From contig OZ026562.1 in NCBI GenBank assembly GCA_964020155.1, positions 3,172,501 through 3,210,000 on the forward strand: a stretch of 37,500 bases of DNA, read 5' to 3'. The translations under genes were made by a program, and so were the position numbers. Every line of letters begins with the position of its first letter. Position 1 is the stretch's first letter. This document shows positions 1 to 32,300 of this stretch, piece after piece. The notes beneath the pieces are model-generated. The model was given only the letters and a program-made list of their open reading frames with translations. It was not told where the DNA came from and made no database searches. Source of the DNA: Chondrilla cf. caribensis (taxonomy: Eukaryota > Porifera > Demospongiae > Chondrillida > Chondrillidae).

Positions 1-15
1 ATTATGTATTTGTAC

Positions 16-2210
16 CTAGATTTTTCTTTTGAGTGGTTCATTCCAGAGGTGCCATAAAGGTCTAAACCCTCTATTTTCATTGTTGTGAAATATGTGACTT
101 TCAGTAAGATGAAAAAGCTCAAAAAGGATAGCCCTATATGTATTAAACATGGCATTGTATATATGAACATATAAATATAAGCAAACAATTATATGATATA
201 ATTAATATGGTATACTGAGTTGTCACATAATGCAAAAATATAGTAAATCTTAATTGATAATCCAACATGCTTAATACAAACTGCAATAATATTAATTGTA
301 AACATCCTGACCACATTATAATAATATGCATTATGCATGTATCATGCTTATCACAATAACCATAATATAATACACAGTCTCTCACCAATCACACTGTAGT
401 ACAGCCACCATATCTGAATATCCCACAGTTTGTAGTCAGTCATTGGTAACCAACAGAAGTACATCATGTAGACAAGTACCGCTGATACCAAGGAATAGAA
501 GGACTTCTCCGTCCCAGGAGGGAAGTAGCAAAGAATGAACTCATTGATTGGTTTCTTTAGTACGCTGGAAGTAGGATTATACACATACGAATACGAATGT
601 GTACAGTGAGTTCTTGTTAATCCATTTTCACTGAATTCTCTTCAATTAGTTTTCAAACGTACATTATGGTGGTTCAATGGGTTTCGCTGATTAACTGGAT
701 ATTCATTAATGCTTGTATACTATGGGTACTGGGAAATTATGGTGGATTGATAGGTTTGGCTTATAAATCCATGGATTAATGGGAATTCACTGTCCACATA
801 CACATTCATTACACATTCATATCAATTGCGCATCTTTGCATGCATACTAATACATGCATATCCACCCTCACACAAAATCATACACAAATGCACACCCACA
901 TTTGCGAATTTCCCCCCACACACCTGTGATGAACCACAAAGATGGCCATGAGAAGCACATTATTAAGGAGTGGATTGGAGGGAACAATTGAAAGGGTGTT
1001 CCAAGATGGCTTACTGTCCACAGTGATGGGAAAGAGGAGATCCAAATTGAAGAAAGGGGTCTAAAATGGTGAACAAAATTACATACATTAATCAATAATA
1101 TAAAATTTGATTTATGGTCATTCAATTTGATTTCGACTTTAAGTAAAGCAAAATTATTCTTAGGTCAGTTCTGGAAAGGACGCCCATTACTAGACTTAGA
1201 CTAGTATCATACATATATAGTCACAGATTTTGCTGAAAGGAATGGACCAGGTATATAGACAAACCACTGAGTTCATGCACAATTGCATGATCATCTCATG
1301 ATTGTATTCTGAGGTTATCACAAGGCATTAATTCCATCACTTCATGTCATTATTACTTAATATTAAAGATAATAATAAATATTATTATTATCAAGCATGG
1401 CATGTTGAAAAGTGGAATTTAAAATTCATAGTAGTACTACCAAGTCCACAGATCTGAAGAATGGTTGTGAGGTGACTGATTTTTAGTCAACATGCAGCTT
1501 AGTTTGGAATTAATAGGCTGTATCTACCATTAAATATCAACTTGGTATATCAATTTAGTGCAAAGCAAAATAGCAGCAAAGAGTTCTAAAGTTGACTTGA
1601 CAATAAAGCAAAGGAAGTAGTCTAAGGTTTCCAATTGCAGAAAGAGGAATCCGACAACAACGTAAGAATTACTCAGACCGTTTCTCGAAGACGCAGAATG
1701 TACAAATTGCGCGACGATTGGTAGGAGACATCCTGAAGAAGATCAGTACAATCCGCCAGTTTTGAGCATGTGGTGATACATATAACTCATAAAATCCACC
1801 AATAATGGTGGAATATATCCACTAGACTAAGTGTTTTACAGTGTGCTAAAGTTGCTTTTAATAAATCCACTACCATAATGCCAGAAATTAATCCTGCATT
1901 AATTTTATCAGATTCTGTAAACACCATTTTGACCCTCCAGAAATATATCAATCAACAAGCATTCCAACATTTGCTAGATACCAGGAACAGAACATGCAGT
2001 GATGCTTTGCAACAACTCCAGTTTTAGTAACCGATCAGGAGAAGGGGGCGGCTATCTATGGTGTACCCGAACATACGGTTTTATATATTATTTTAAACAT
2101 AGTTTCTGACTTACATACAAAAAGCTTGGTACGACAAATCCCAGACAAAGCTTGGCGAACCAATGTTGTCCTTTCGAAGCTTCGTATCTTTGGTCTCTTT
2201 TACAGTCCAT
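16..2210 (-). CDS. nurim/NnrU-family multi-pass membrane protein, 3' end beyond the window
   Basis: Four minus-strand exons join in frame: 2210-2115 (ATG, 32 codons), 1060-924, 564-386 and 133-16, then a donor and the window edge; 176 codons plus two bases are visible. Each has an AG acceptor and GT donor, and the phases fit: exon 2 ends AG and exon 3 supplies C, giving a His-His-Ser motif at residues 76-78. That matches the Gln-His-Ser motif of nurim and bacterial NnrU/MddA proteins after a membrane helix. Exon 3 continues with the family pattern Glu-Lys-Ser-x-Tyr, a hydrophobic helix, Trp-x-Pro and a Trp-Asp. Exon 4 adds another helix and a Gly-Leu-Asp-Leu-Tyr-Gly stretch like the family's D-L-F-G. 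Family members have an isoprenylcysteine-methyltransferase-like membrane fold; animal nurim (about 260 residues) lies in the inner nuclear membrane. About a third of the protein is missing here. Another member of the superfamily cannot be excluded. Confidence 0.68.
603..793. mobile_element. MITE-like element, copy 1 (pogo/Tigger-like terminal repeats)
   Basis: The left end reads CAGTGAGTTCTTGTTAATCC and the right end is its imperfect inverse (reverse complement CAGTGAATTCCCATTAATCC), about 190 bases apart with no coding capacity. Related ends occur at 12098-12235 and 32953-33110. It sits in the intron between exons 2 and 3 of the nurim-like gene. The CAGTG start is reminiscent of pogo/Tigger transposons; a TA target duplication is not clear here. 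Confidence 0.5.
1061..2114. other. First intron of the nurim-like gene, no gene seen
   Basis: AT-rich sequence between exons 1 and 2 of the minus-strand gene, with ATT/AAT runs near 1355-1395. A hydrophobic minus-strand reading frame near 1540-1720 has no convincing splice sites and was not called. Confidence 0.5.
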
Positions 2211-2266
2211 CCTCTCCTCAGTAGTAGAATACGTACGTTATTACGAAAACTACGAATTTCAAAGCT

Positions 2267-2275
2267 CTTTTTATA
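2267..2275 (-). promoter_or_regulatory. TATA box of the nurim-like gene
   Basis: The minus strand reads TATAAAAAG, about 57 bases upstream of the proposed ATG at 2210. That would place transcription start near 2240 and leave a 5' leader of about 30 bases. The surrounding 2140-2340 stretch is richer in CpG than its neighbours, as expected near a promoter. Confidence 0.45.
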
Positions 2276-2470
2276 GGGTATCCGCCGAGAGATCGCGCGA
2301 CAGTGAGTCTGCGGATCTGACCGTCTCAAGTTTAGCACATTTCACCATAGATCTATGATATCACTGAGAAGACCCGCTACCACCTTATTAGCACCTCTGC
2401 AGTATAAGAATGATACTATATTGTATATAATACTGTACATACTTCACAATGTATTGTGTATGTACTGCGT

Positions 2471-3074
2471 GTATCCACTGTGTACACATGACACAAGAAA
2501 TTCGAGTTGAAAGCCTCATGGGGCTTCCACCACACACTCAACTTCGCATGTGGGACATGCCACACACTCAACTTCGCATGTGGGACATGTCCGATTGCAC
2601 TTGTATGGCTTCCGGTGATCGACGATTTTTGGGTAATTTCTTTGACTTAAATTTCATCTCAGTAACGTTCGAGAGGAAATCTAAAGTTCTTGAAGTATTT
2701 TTAGATATGTCTTTAGTAAGATGACGGTTATTTCGAAAGATTTGGTGATGTACTATTCGATATATTGAAACGTTTAGAAGACGCACCATTACTTGGGTGT
2801 CTCTTTTGGCTTGAGTCAGAAGAACCCTTGCTGAAGATCATACGTTTGGTGAAGTCATTGCACTCAAATTCCAGCCCAATTTCTAATTCTCATGATGCCA
2901 AAAACCACAGGTGTTTTTGCAATAATAAATTTTATAAAGAAATTCTCTGTTGTTGTTATACATTGGAATACATAATATATACTTACATGCATACATGCAC
3001 ATGCATATATATGAAGCTTAACATACCAGAATTCGAAATGAAAATAATTGTATGTACAGCACCATATTACATAC
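2471..3074. repeat. Direct duplication, copy A
   Basis: Blocks starting GTATCCACTGTGTACACATG and ending CAGCACCATATTACATA recur in the same order at 3619-4122 with high identity. Copy A holds about 260 extra bases (roughly 2530-2790) that copy B lacks, including a perfect 30-base tandem repeat at 2530-2559 and 2560-2589. No gene was recognised in it. Confidence 0.75.
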
Positions 3075-3199
3075 CCCACAATTTAGGCACACGGCATGTA
3101 TGTACAACAATTTATGTATGCATTATAATATGCGTGATTATATATGGCTCACCAAGGTATTGGCAGACATGTGGAAGTGATGCACCGTAGGGAGTCTGA

Positions 3200-3520
3200 G
3201 TGGTTGTGAAGCAAAACAGGGGACGAGCACAGGTACACGAGGAGCAAGTACAGTATCTGGAGATTAGGCAAACATATTCAATGGCTGTGAAAAGGGTGAA
3301 AAGGTCATACCAAAAGAGGATGCGGAGAAAACTAAAAGAAGATGAAATGTCCGAAGAAGTTTTGGAAATTGATGAAGATGAATGTTGGTCACAAGAGGAA
3401 AGGGATGGGCAATCTTCTATACCTGAAGAGATCACTGATGTTGGAAATGGGATTGTTACCAGTAGTTTGGGAGGCAAGAGTGAGGTGCGTGCAGTTCTGG
3501 TACAAGATATTGATGAGTAA
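3200..3520 (+). other. Open reading frame of unknown significance
   Basis: A frame of about 106 codons lies between the two duplication copies. The inferred peptide has a basic Lys/Arg-rich part followed by an acidic part and ends Asp-Ile-Asp-Glu before a stop. Its composition looks more protein-like than neighbouring shadow frames. It has no recognisable domain, promoter or clear initiator, and I do not recognise it. It may be a transposon fragment or chance. Confidence 0.2.
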
Positions 3521-3618
3521 GGTGTATGAAGGCAGACTGTTGAGGAAAGTGGCTTTGTGAGCAGTGGAGTAGGGTAAAGAGTGCTGGATTAGATCTATTA
3601 CCAAGTGTATGCATGTAT

Positions 3619-4122
3619 GTATCCACTGTGTACACATGACACAAGAAATTTGAGTTGAAAGCCTTGTGGTGCTTCCAAATTATACTTGGGTGTCTCTTTT
3701 GGCTCAGAAGAACCCTTACTGAAGATTATACGTTTGGTGAAGTCATTGCACTCAAATTCCAGCCCAATTTCTAATTCTCATCATTTCAAAATCGCAGGTG
3801 TTTTTGCAATATTAATTATAAAGAAATTCTCTGTTGTGGTTATGCATTGGAATACATATTGTATATGTACATGCAAACGTACACATGCATGTGTAACTCA
3901 TTATTTTGTAATTGTGATGGACTAGTGTACTAGATACTCCATAGTTAATTCTGTTGTTATGTATTGATGTATAGTGCTACATAGAACCAATGGTATGTCC
4001 TAGCACCTTCGGGTGTGGTGCACTCAAATAATTATTGATTGATTGATTGATTGATATATGAAGCTTAACATATCAGAATTCGGAATGAAAATGATTGTAT
4101 GTACAGCACCATATTACATATA
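3619..4122. repeat. Direct duplication, copy B (interrupted)
   Basis: Second copy of the 2471-3074 block, starting about 1.15 kb downstream in the same orientation. It lacks the 2530-2790 segment of copy A and carries an insertion at about 3891-4053 that copy A does not have. Confidence 0.75.
3891..4053 (+). mobile_element. Short retroposon-like insertion with (ATTG)n tail
   Basis: This segment of about 160 bases is present in duplication copy B and absent at the matching site in copy A. It ends in about five ATTG repeats (4033-4053). A microsatellite tail at one end and an empty-site counterpart are typical of SINEs or 5'-truncated LINE 3' ends. No family was identified. Confidence 0.5.
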
Positions 4123-4335
4123 CTAGTGCATAATATTATATACATATATTTACCGTATGCAAGTATACTGCATGTATGTACTGTATGACCATATTATGTC
4201 CTCTCTATTTACTGTACACATGTAAGCATGACCACATTATGTATACACGCACAAACATATTTTAGAACCAAAATTTAATAGGCCATGTTACAGCTGTTTG
4301 GGATCAGTTCAAAAATCCAATTTTCAAACCTATTG

Positions 4336-4360
4336 TCGTTGTCAAGGCCCTTGACAACGA
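4336..4360. repeat. Perfect 25-base palindrome
   Basis: TCGTTGTCAAGG and its reverse complement flank a single central C. It lies just outside the longer inverted repeat at 4363-4523 and may be part of the same element. Confidence 0.6.
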
Positions 4361-4362
4361 TG

Positions 4363-4523
4363 ATAATTCTTTCCACATATTAATCATTTGTGCAACGTTT
4401 CACCCATCACGGGCTTCTTCAGGCACATACAATATTATTATTATGGTATCATAGTATTGTATGTGCATGAAGAAGCCCGTGATGGGTGAAATGTTGCACG
4501 AATAATTATGTGGAAAGAATTAT
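4363..4523. repeat. Long inverted repeat with hammerhead-like arms
   Basis: Arms of about 72-75 bases (4363-4437 and 4452-4523), nearly perfectly complementary around a 14-base loop. On the minus strand the left arm contains CTGAAGA, a short stem GCCC...GGG(T) and GAAAC (4396-4423); on the plus strand the right arm carries a diverged version (4467-4493). The order CUGANGA-stem-GAAA resembles the hammerhead ribozyme core known from Penelope-like elements and other retroelements, with one change from CUGAUGA. The whole could be a MITE or an inverted pair of element ends. Confidence 0.55.
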
Positions 4524-5082
4524 TGTTTGAATATCACTATAGACGTGTTAAATAATAGTCCTACAACTATAAAGAAATACAATCAACATGTCTAACAACT
4601 TTCGGATAATAAGTTTGAAAATTCGAAGAATAATCAACACCATCCGGCTACGCTACCTAAGGGATAGAAGGATTAGTTACTAATCGTTAATAGTTGAATC
4701 GGATGGGTCAATTTTCGCCATGACATTGTATGATACAGGGTAAAATTTAAAAATACTAACAATGATCAGATGATGGTGGCGCTACGCCGATTCCTGCAGC
4801 CATTTTCTACGCGGTGAGAATGACTGCATCGATGACGTGATCCACCTGACAGAGGACCAATAGCAGGTCTAACACCGTCCATGTCGTGGTCGACCATTAG
4901 TAGTAATAGCAGACCATTAGCAGTATTACAAATGTAATTGAGTCCTGTTCAATGATTATATTTGGACTCCACTTCGGGACTCGCCCATATCCGGCACCAT
5001 TTTAGATTGCGACCTTACCGTAAGCTTCGAATTAGCTGTTGGCTTGTCAGCCATCTTTATTGGTTTTCTCTCTGTCAACAAA
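4524..5082 (+). promoter_or_regulatory. Upstream region and probable promoter of the SMARCA4 orthologue
   Basis: No gene seen. Composition shifts from AT-rich to a more balanced, CpG-containing stretch from about 4770. Visible candidate sites are a CRE-like TGACGTGA near 4834, a CCAAT near 4857, a GCCATCTT (YY1-like) and an ATTGG (inverted CCAAT) within 35 bases of the ATG. No TATA box is evident. The transcription start is not resolved. Confidence 0.35.
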
Positions 5083-26915
<21,833 letters not shown>

Positions 26916-27384
26916 CGACTTTAGGCATAAAAACTTCATTTAGTGTCATACTCATGGAGATATTAAGTCATATTTCTTAGCTATAACTAGTATCCATTAG
27001 CTGAAGTTGTAATAATTGGATTGATGACAATATGCACAAAATAATAGTCAAATAATATTTAATGAAAATATATAATTACAGATAATTATTATTATGAAGA
27101 TACATCATCATGAGGTACATAATGGTAATGATAATAATATACACATTAAACAATAATAAATAAAACTTATTACAACAAAATTATAACTTTATACACATAT
27201 ATATGATAAACAGTTATATAACAAATAAATACAATTAAATATAATATAACATTGATGCAATAACTATAATTAATATATAAAGTAAATTATAATACATGTA
27301 TACATACGATAATTATAATATTGACAAACAAAAAACAAAAAACAAACAGACAAACTAACAAACAAACAAAAGACAAGTTGCAAA
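26916..27384. other. SMARCA4 3' flank, AT-rich spacer
   Basis: AT-rich sequence with many ATAATTATTA runs, then an AACAAACAAAC-rich stretch at 27325-27372 that borders the minus-strand retroelement remnant and may be the A-rich 3' tail region of that element. No gene seen. Confidence 0.5.
27155..27164 (+). terminator. Possible SMARCA4 polyadenylation signal
   Basis: Two overlapping AATAAA hexamers lie about 240 bases after the SMARCA4 stop codon. In such AT-rich DNA the motif is expected by chance, so this is only a candidate. Confidence 0.25.
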
Positions 27385-28419
27385 TTATGATCTAATCCTG
27401 CTTTCAGCGTTGGCAAGTACAATTAGGCCGGGATTATCTGAGGCTGGTGGATCTCTGACGTGATGGCTGCAAGATCTGCTTCCTCTTATAGACATAATAG
27501 CAAGTCGAATCAGAGCAAATTGAATTGAACATCTAATCCATCTCATAACTAGAGAGTATTGCTGATTGCTCTTGTTTGCAATTAAAGACGCAAGCCTCTT
27601 ATAAAAAATCGCACATTCTCTCGCCATCCCACCAGATGTAGTAAATACTAGGGGAGTGAATACACCTCTTTCGACTTCTCTTATACGCTGGCCATACTGC
27701 CGCTTCTTCTCATTTTCATGCTTCTTATATGCTGATGGTATGGACAAAGAGCAGTTAGAGGGAGCGCTTGGATGAAAGATCCTAATATCAAAAAATGCTT
27801 CCTGAGCTCTGCTCCAAAATCCCGTTGCACGAATGTCAAGCCTTGCATTCTCGTCTGTATTAGCCGATTGGTGTAGAAAGACCTCATGGGTGATAGGTTG
27901 CAGATTAGGTTCGTGTGCAACATTGTGACAAACCTCGGTTAGCAGGTTGGCAGTGAGGTCACGAACTTCATTGTGTCTAATTATTGGATATCCACCCTTA
28001 CGACAAGTCATAGCATGCTCAATGGTGAAATTGTTTCCGCAAGCACACGAGCTGGGTAGATTGTCGAGCTGCCACCCGTATCTGATGCACAGTGCATCCC
28101 GAAAAGCACGTTTGTGTAAATCGAATCCATGCTCCGCAATAGGCAATGTTGTAATCCAGGTGGAACTCCCTTTCTCGCAAGATAGCTCATACAGACGTAG
28201 CTTAGATGGATCTAAATCTTTCTGGATGTCTGAAGATATTTTCTTCAGTTGATCAGCTTTAATATTACGCATATGGACTTTTGCTTCTTTGACCTTTGAA
28301 AAGTTAATGTGAGCTTTAATGTTTTGAGATGTAATCAAATCTGCTAGAGGGGCTGTAATATACTTGGAAGCCTCATATAAATGAGAGCTTTCATCATCTG
28401 GCTTGGTTATACCTTTCTT
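27385..28419 (-). mobile_element. 5'-truncated non-LTR retrotransposon C-terminus (zinc ribbon plus endonuclease-like region)
   Basis: An uninterrupted minus-strand frame of 344 codons from 28419 (after a stop at 28420-28422) to a stop at 27385. The reverse transcriptase itself is absent. Numbering from 28338, it shows a C-x-C-x7-H-x3-C cluster (C98, C100, H108, C112), then RHNEVRDLTANLLTEVCHNV. Next come an Arg-Leu-Asp (168) and a second Asp at 184, then KKHENEKKRQYGQRIREVER and TPLVFTTSGG. A zinc cluster followed by (R/K)PD-x(12-14)-D and a Lys/Tyr helix is the plan of R2/NeSL-type restriction-like endonucleases at retrotransposon C-termini; here Leu replaces Pro and the spacing is 15. Very similar proteins recur in sponge and cnidarian genomes as I remember them. 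No internal stop suggests a young or recently dead copy. Confidence 0.75.
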
Positions 28420-28433
28420 TCACCTTTTTATAC

Positions 28434-28486
28434 TTTCAAGATCGTCAGCGGTAGCTAGCCTTCGAATTCGTTATCCCTAAACAATT
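28434..28486 (+). repeat. 53-base direct repeat, copy 1
   Basis: Identical over 53 bases to 29278-29330. Begins TTTCAAGATCGTCAGCGGTA and ends TCCCTAAACAATT. It lies just outside the upstream limit of the retroelement remnant. Confidence 0.95.
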
Positions 28487-29133
28487 AATTACAGATAATT
28501 ATGGTTTTATGAAAATCATAATAATATTGTAGTTCATATAATTATATATCTGAATTAATGACAGCTATATCTCAATTATATGATACATAATTAAACATGA
28601 TCACTGCATGATATAATATAGTGATCAGGACATGTATAATAGTATGTGTATAATAATATAAAATTATAATAATGTATCATGAATTTTGCAATACTGTATG
28701 TAGATGCATATAATATTATTATCTATCTATAATTATATTAGCTATTGTAACTAGTTATGAATTAATTAATAATAACATTATTATAAACTATAATTATAGT
28801 ACCTGCATGAGTGATCAAAATACAACTAAATAGAACATTGATCTGCAATTGAGAGAATTGGAAACAAGGTGATCAGTGAGTCTTATTATGATTAGGTGTA
28901 CATGTACACATAAGTTCTTAGCTTTATATAATAGTATTCTACATGAACATGAGAAGATAATATAGAAGGATATCAAATTAAAGAACTGATTGGAGAGAAA
29001 ATACATGAACCAAAGAATTTCCAAGTAAATGGAGTGGAAAGAACTGGATCCATGTATGTGGTATCTGTTGTAAGGCACCTGCTGCTACAAAGCTATATGA
29101 TGACCTCCAGCAGTTGAGACCTTCGAGTGTAAC
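28487..29133. other. AT-rich spacer between the two 53-base repeats
   Basis: Very AT-rich (TAATTATA and ATTATAAT runs) with no supported gene. GC content rises from about 29090 towards the promoter of the trefoil gene. Confidence 0.5.
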
Positions 29134-29164
29134 CATAGATCCTCCGTACCGTGGAAGATCTATG
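29134..29164. repeat. Short imperfect hairpin upstream of the trefoil-gene promoter
   Basis: CATAGATCCTCC and an inverted GGAAGATCTATG flank a short loop. It lies 10 bases before the CCAAT box and could be a protein-binding dyad. Confidence 0.35.
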
Positions 29165-29173
29165 ATGTAACGT

Positions 29174-29218
29174 CCAATACATTATTATCGTCAGCTCCGC
29201 CCCCTCTCCTTATAAGTA
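29174..29218 (+). promoter_or_regulatory. CCAAT, GC and TATA boxes of the two-domain trefoil gene
   Basis: CCAAT at 29174-29178, GC box CCGCCCCC at 29197-29204 and TATAAGTA at 29211-29218, in the classic order of an RNA polymerase II core promoter. They predict transcription start near 29240, about 110 bases before the proposed ATG. Confidence 0.6.
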
Positions 29219-29277
29219 ATAGGACAGTGACCTTTCCCCTCGCGCACACTCCTGCCAAGCGAAGTTAGTAGGAACAT

Positions 29278-29330
29278 TTTCAAGATCGTCAGCGGTAGCT
29301 AGCCTTCGAATTCGTTATCCCTAAACAATT
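29278..29330 (+). repeat. 53-base direct repeat, copy 2, in the 5' leader of the trefoil gene
   Basis: Identical to 28434-28486. It lies between the predicted transcription start and the ATG at 29354, so it would be transcribed as 5' untranslated sequence. Confidence 0.95.
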
Positions 29331-29353
29331 TGGTATTCTAGCTATCAAGCGAG

Positions 29354-32300
29354 ATGGTAAGCGGACAATGAACGTGGTTTGTTGTATTTTACACCTGCAA
29401 CCCCATCCGGAGATATATACCGCATCAATACTGTGATTTTGGATACGCCCTACTGCTCCGTTCGTAACGTTATAGCTCACCCTCGTTCCTCCCTCTCCAG
29501 GCCAGTGTTACAGGACCTCGGCAAGGGAAGTCCCATTCTGCAGTGAGTTACTCACGTCACGGTTGTGAATGCGTTACATTTAGCCGTACACGACAATCTG
29601 AACATGCCCACTACTGACGAAGAGTGCATGGTAGTCTCAAAAAGCCCTTCTAGCACATTGGTAAAGACATGAATACAATCGATCCGGTTCAAAGTCCTCC
29701 CCCATACAACTCTCTGTCGCCTCCAGGACTAGTGACCGCTATAGCCATAGCTATAGCTACCTCGCACTACCTGTACTTGTCTGCTTTTTCGAAGCACTTA
29801 GACTAGTGCTTGTACGTGTGTGTGTGTGTAAGGGTAGTTAGAACGGAGTAATAGCCACTGTATTGGGGTGAGTTAGAACAGTCTTGAAACTGAGTTGTTG
29901 ATTCGAATTTATGTCATCAACTGACATCTCCACACCGAGGGGGATTGAACCCGTGAAAGACACCTGTGCTCTACACTACTTATCTCATTGCAGTGTATGG
30001 TCTATGTACACGTACACGTATGATTGGACCAATGCTTTGAAGTTGAATTTGAGGAAAGATTCAATTTTGCGTACACGGTTCAATCAAAATGTCTGCAGTT
30101 ACGTTGTTTTGCAATGAAGACTACATGTAGCATAGTAAATTGTAGTTGAGGGTCTTAACCGGGTTGTCCCACCAATGGTGTGATGTCCAACCTGTACACC
30201 TGGGATGCACAACCTTGCACACTACATATCACATGACAATGATGGTGAACAGTAAATTCTGAAACGTTTTCTACATTCGTTATTACTGTTTTCTTTTAAT
30301 CTCTACTTCCAGCTTAGCTTACAGCATGGATTTATAGTCCGGCTGAAGTCTGCCTGTACGAACAAGTTCCTCCGTTTCATGGACGACGGGAGCATTAACG
30401 GAGAAGGAGGAGAGGGGGAACTGAGTGAGTGCTGTGGGCTGCTATGGGTACTGACATGTTCGATCAGTACCACTTGTATTGGCTTTCAGGATACGTGGCA
30501 TAGATTGATGCAGTTGTACTTACAGTGGTGTGGGTACGGCTGTACTTACAGTGGTGTGTGTACAGTTGTACTTACAGAGGTGTGGATACAGCTGTACAGG
30601 TGTACATGCTGTATTAGGTGGGTGGTGGTCATACAGTGGATTGTACATACAGTGGGAAATGTACTGTATTATTTATACCTCAGTTTGTGGCATAGTGAGG
30701 TCTGTATATTATGATGGTGCATAATTATTATGTATAGTCTCACAAATCCTCTACCCTTTTATCATCCAAGTTATAAACCATTGTGTAGACTCAGGCAGTT
30801 GCTATGGTGTTTTATTCCATGTCTCATTTTGAAAATATTGTGATTTGATCTATAACTTTATAAATTATTTTTCCTTCAGCAAAGTTTGTTGTTGTCACCA
30901 GAGGACCAGGTGTGATCAGCCTCCAGTGGGCACGTGATCAATTTCGCTATCTCAGTATTTATGATGACAAACTGATTGCTGTGAGTATGTTCAATCTATG
31001 CAACTTGAGTTATCACACACACATAACACACACAGAGGTATACAGGCACAAACACACAAAGAACATGTACATATTAATACACATGTATACACATGACATA
31101 CACACATTCACACATGCACACGCACGCACGCACACACGCACATTAAGTTGCAAATAATTATTGCTCTCAGTTGTACACCTACCAAGTCTTCCATCCCTTG
31201 TAGGGTCGTGGTCATTTGCAATGTTGTTTCAATGTGACTGAGTCCTACCACGGTGGTGACCTTGTTTGCTTCGAGTCTGTCACCAGTCCAGGTCAGCACA
31301 TTGGCATCCTGCCCAGTGGAGAGCCCAAGCCCCCAGCCAACACTGGAAAGGGAGTTAACGGGGCTTTCTACCCTGTCTTTGTAGATGAGGTACAGTTTGT
31401 ATGTGCTGTGTTGTTCGTCCAAACAATATGATATTTTACAGATGCCTTTGCCACTGACTGGTTTTCAACTTCTAAATTTTCTGCTTTCTGTTAGAAAACA
31501 ATGTTACCGAACCTTGGGTTGAAGAGCAAGGCATACGTGAGTCTTTAAATAATCTCGATACTGGAAACAAGCTCCACTTAAAATGGTACTATATACTGGA
31601 CATGGAAAGTATAATATATGTAATGCATATACGCAAGTTGTATGATACTAACCATTAAAGCTACAGAATGTGTTCTTTTATGTGACATATGTAACGGACG
31701 TTTGCCATCTACATACACAGCACATACACAAGTGTATTCTGTGCTTCTGATTGGTTGTTGTCTCAGCAATTGGTGATGTTCTGCTCATGAATGAGCCTCA
31801 CGTACACATGTACCTTTGTTTGTGCGGGTTTCAAGCATCAATGTGACTGTGTTATTGTATCCCGCATAGTGGCATCTTGATCACGGCAATGTTGTGTTCC
31901 TCACGTCTCGTGCCAACGGCAAGAACCTCAGGATCCACCCAGATGGGAGAGTTGACTGTCAAGGGGGATGGGGAGAATTGAGTGAGTGTAGTGACTATTC
32001 GGTGTTATGCTTTTACACTGCCATTCACCTCTGGCTACTTCCACTTGTTCATACTAGCGAGGTTCGTTATCGAGACTCGTGGCAATGGTATTATTGCTCT
32101 TAGAAGCTTGAAGACACCCAAATGGTACCTCAACATCATTGAGGACAACCTCGGGGCAGGAGTGAGTGCTTGTCTTGTCAAACAACACACATACGTACAT
32201 TGGTGTGTATCGATATATGTGCTCGAATAGGACTTTCCTAATGGCCTTTTCTTATGATGTTCAGTTTCATTGCAATGTATACAATGTAGTAATATTGATA

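Noticed and set aside
28466..28484. TAGGGATAAC (minus strand) inside the 53-base repeat, resembling half of the I-SceI homing site
   Set aside because: Only ten of eighteen bases match; most likely coincidence.
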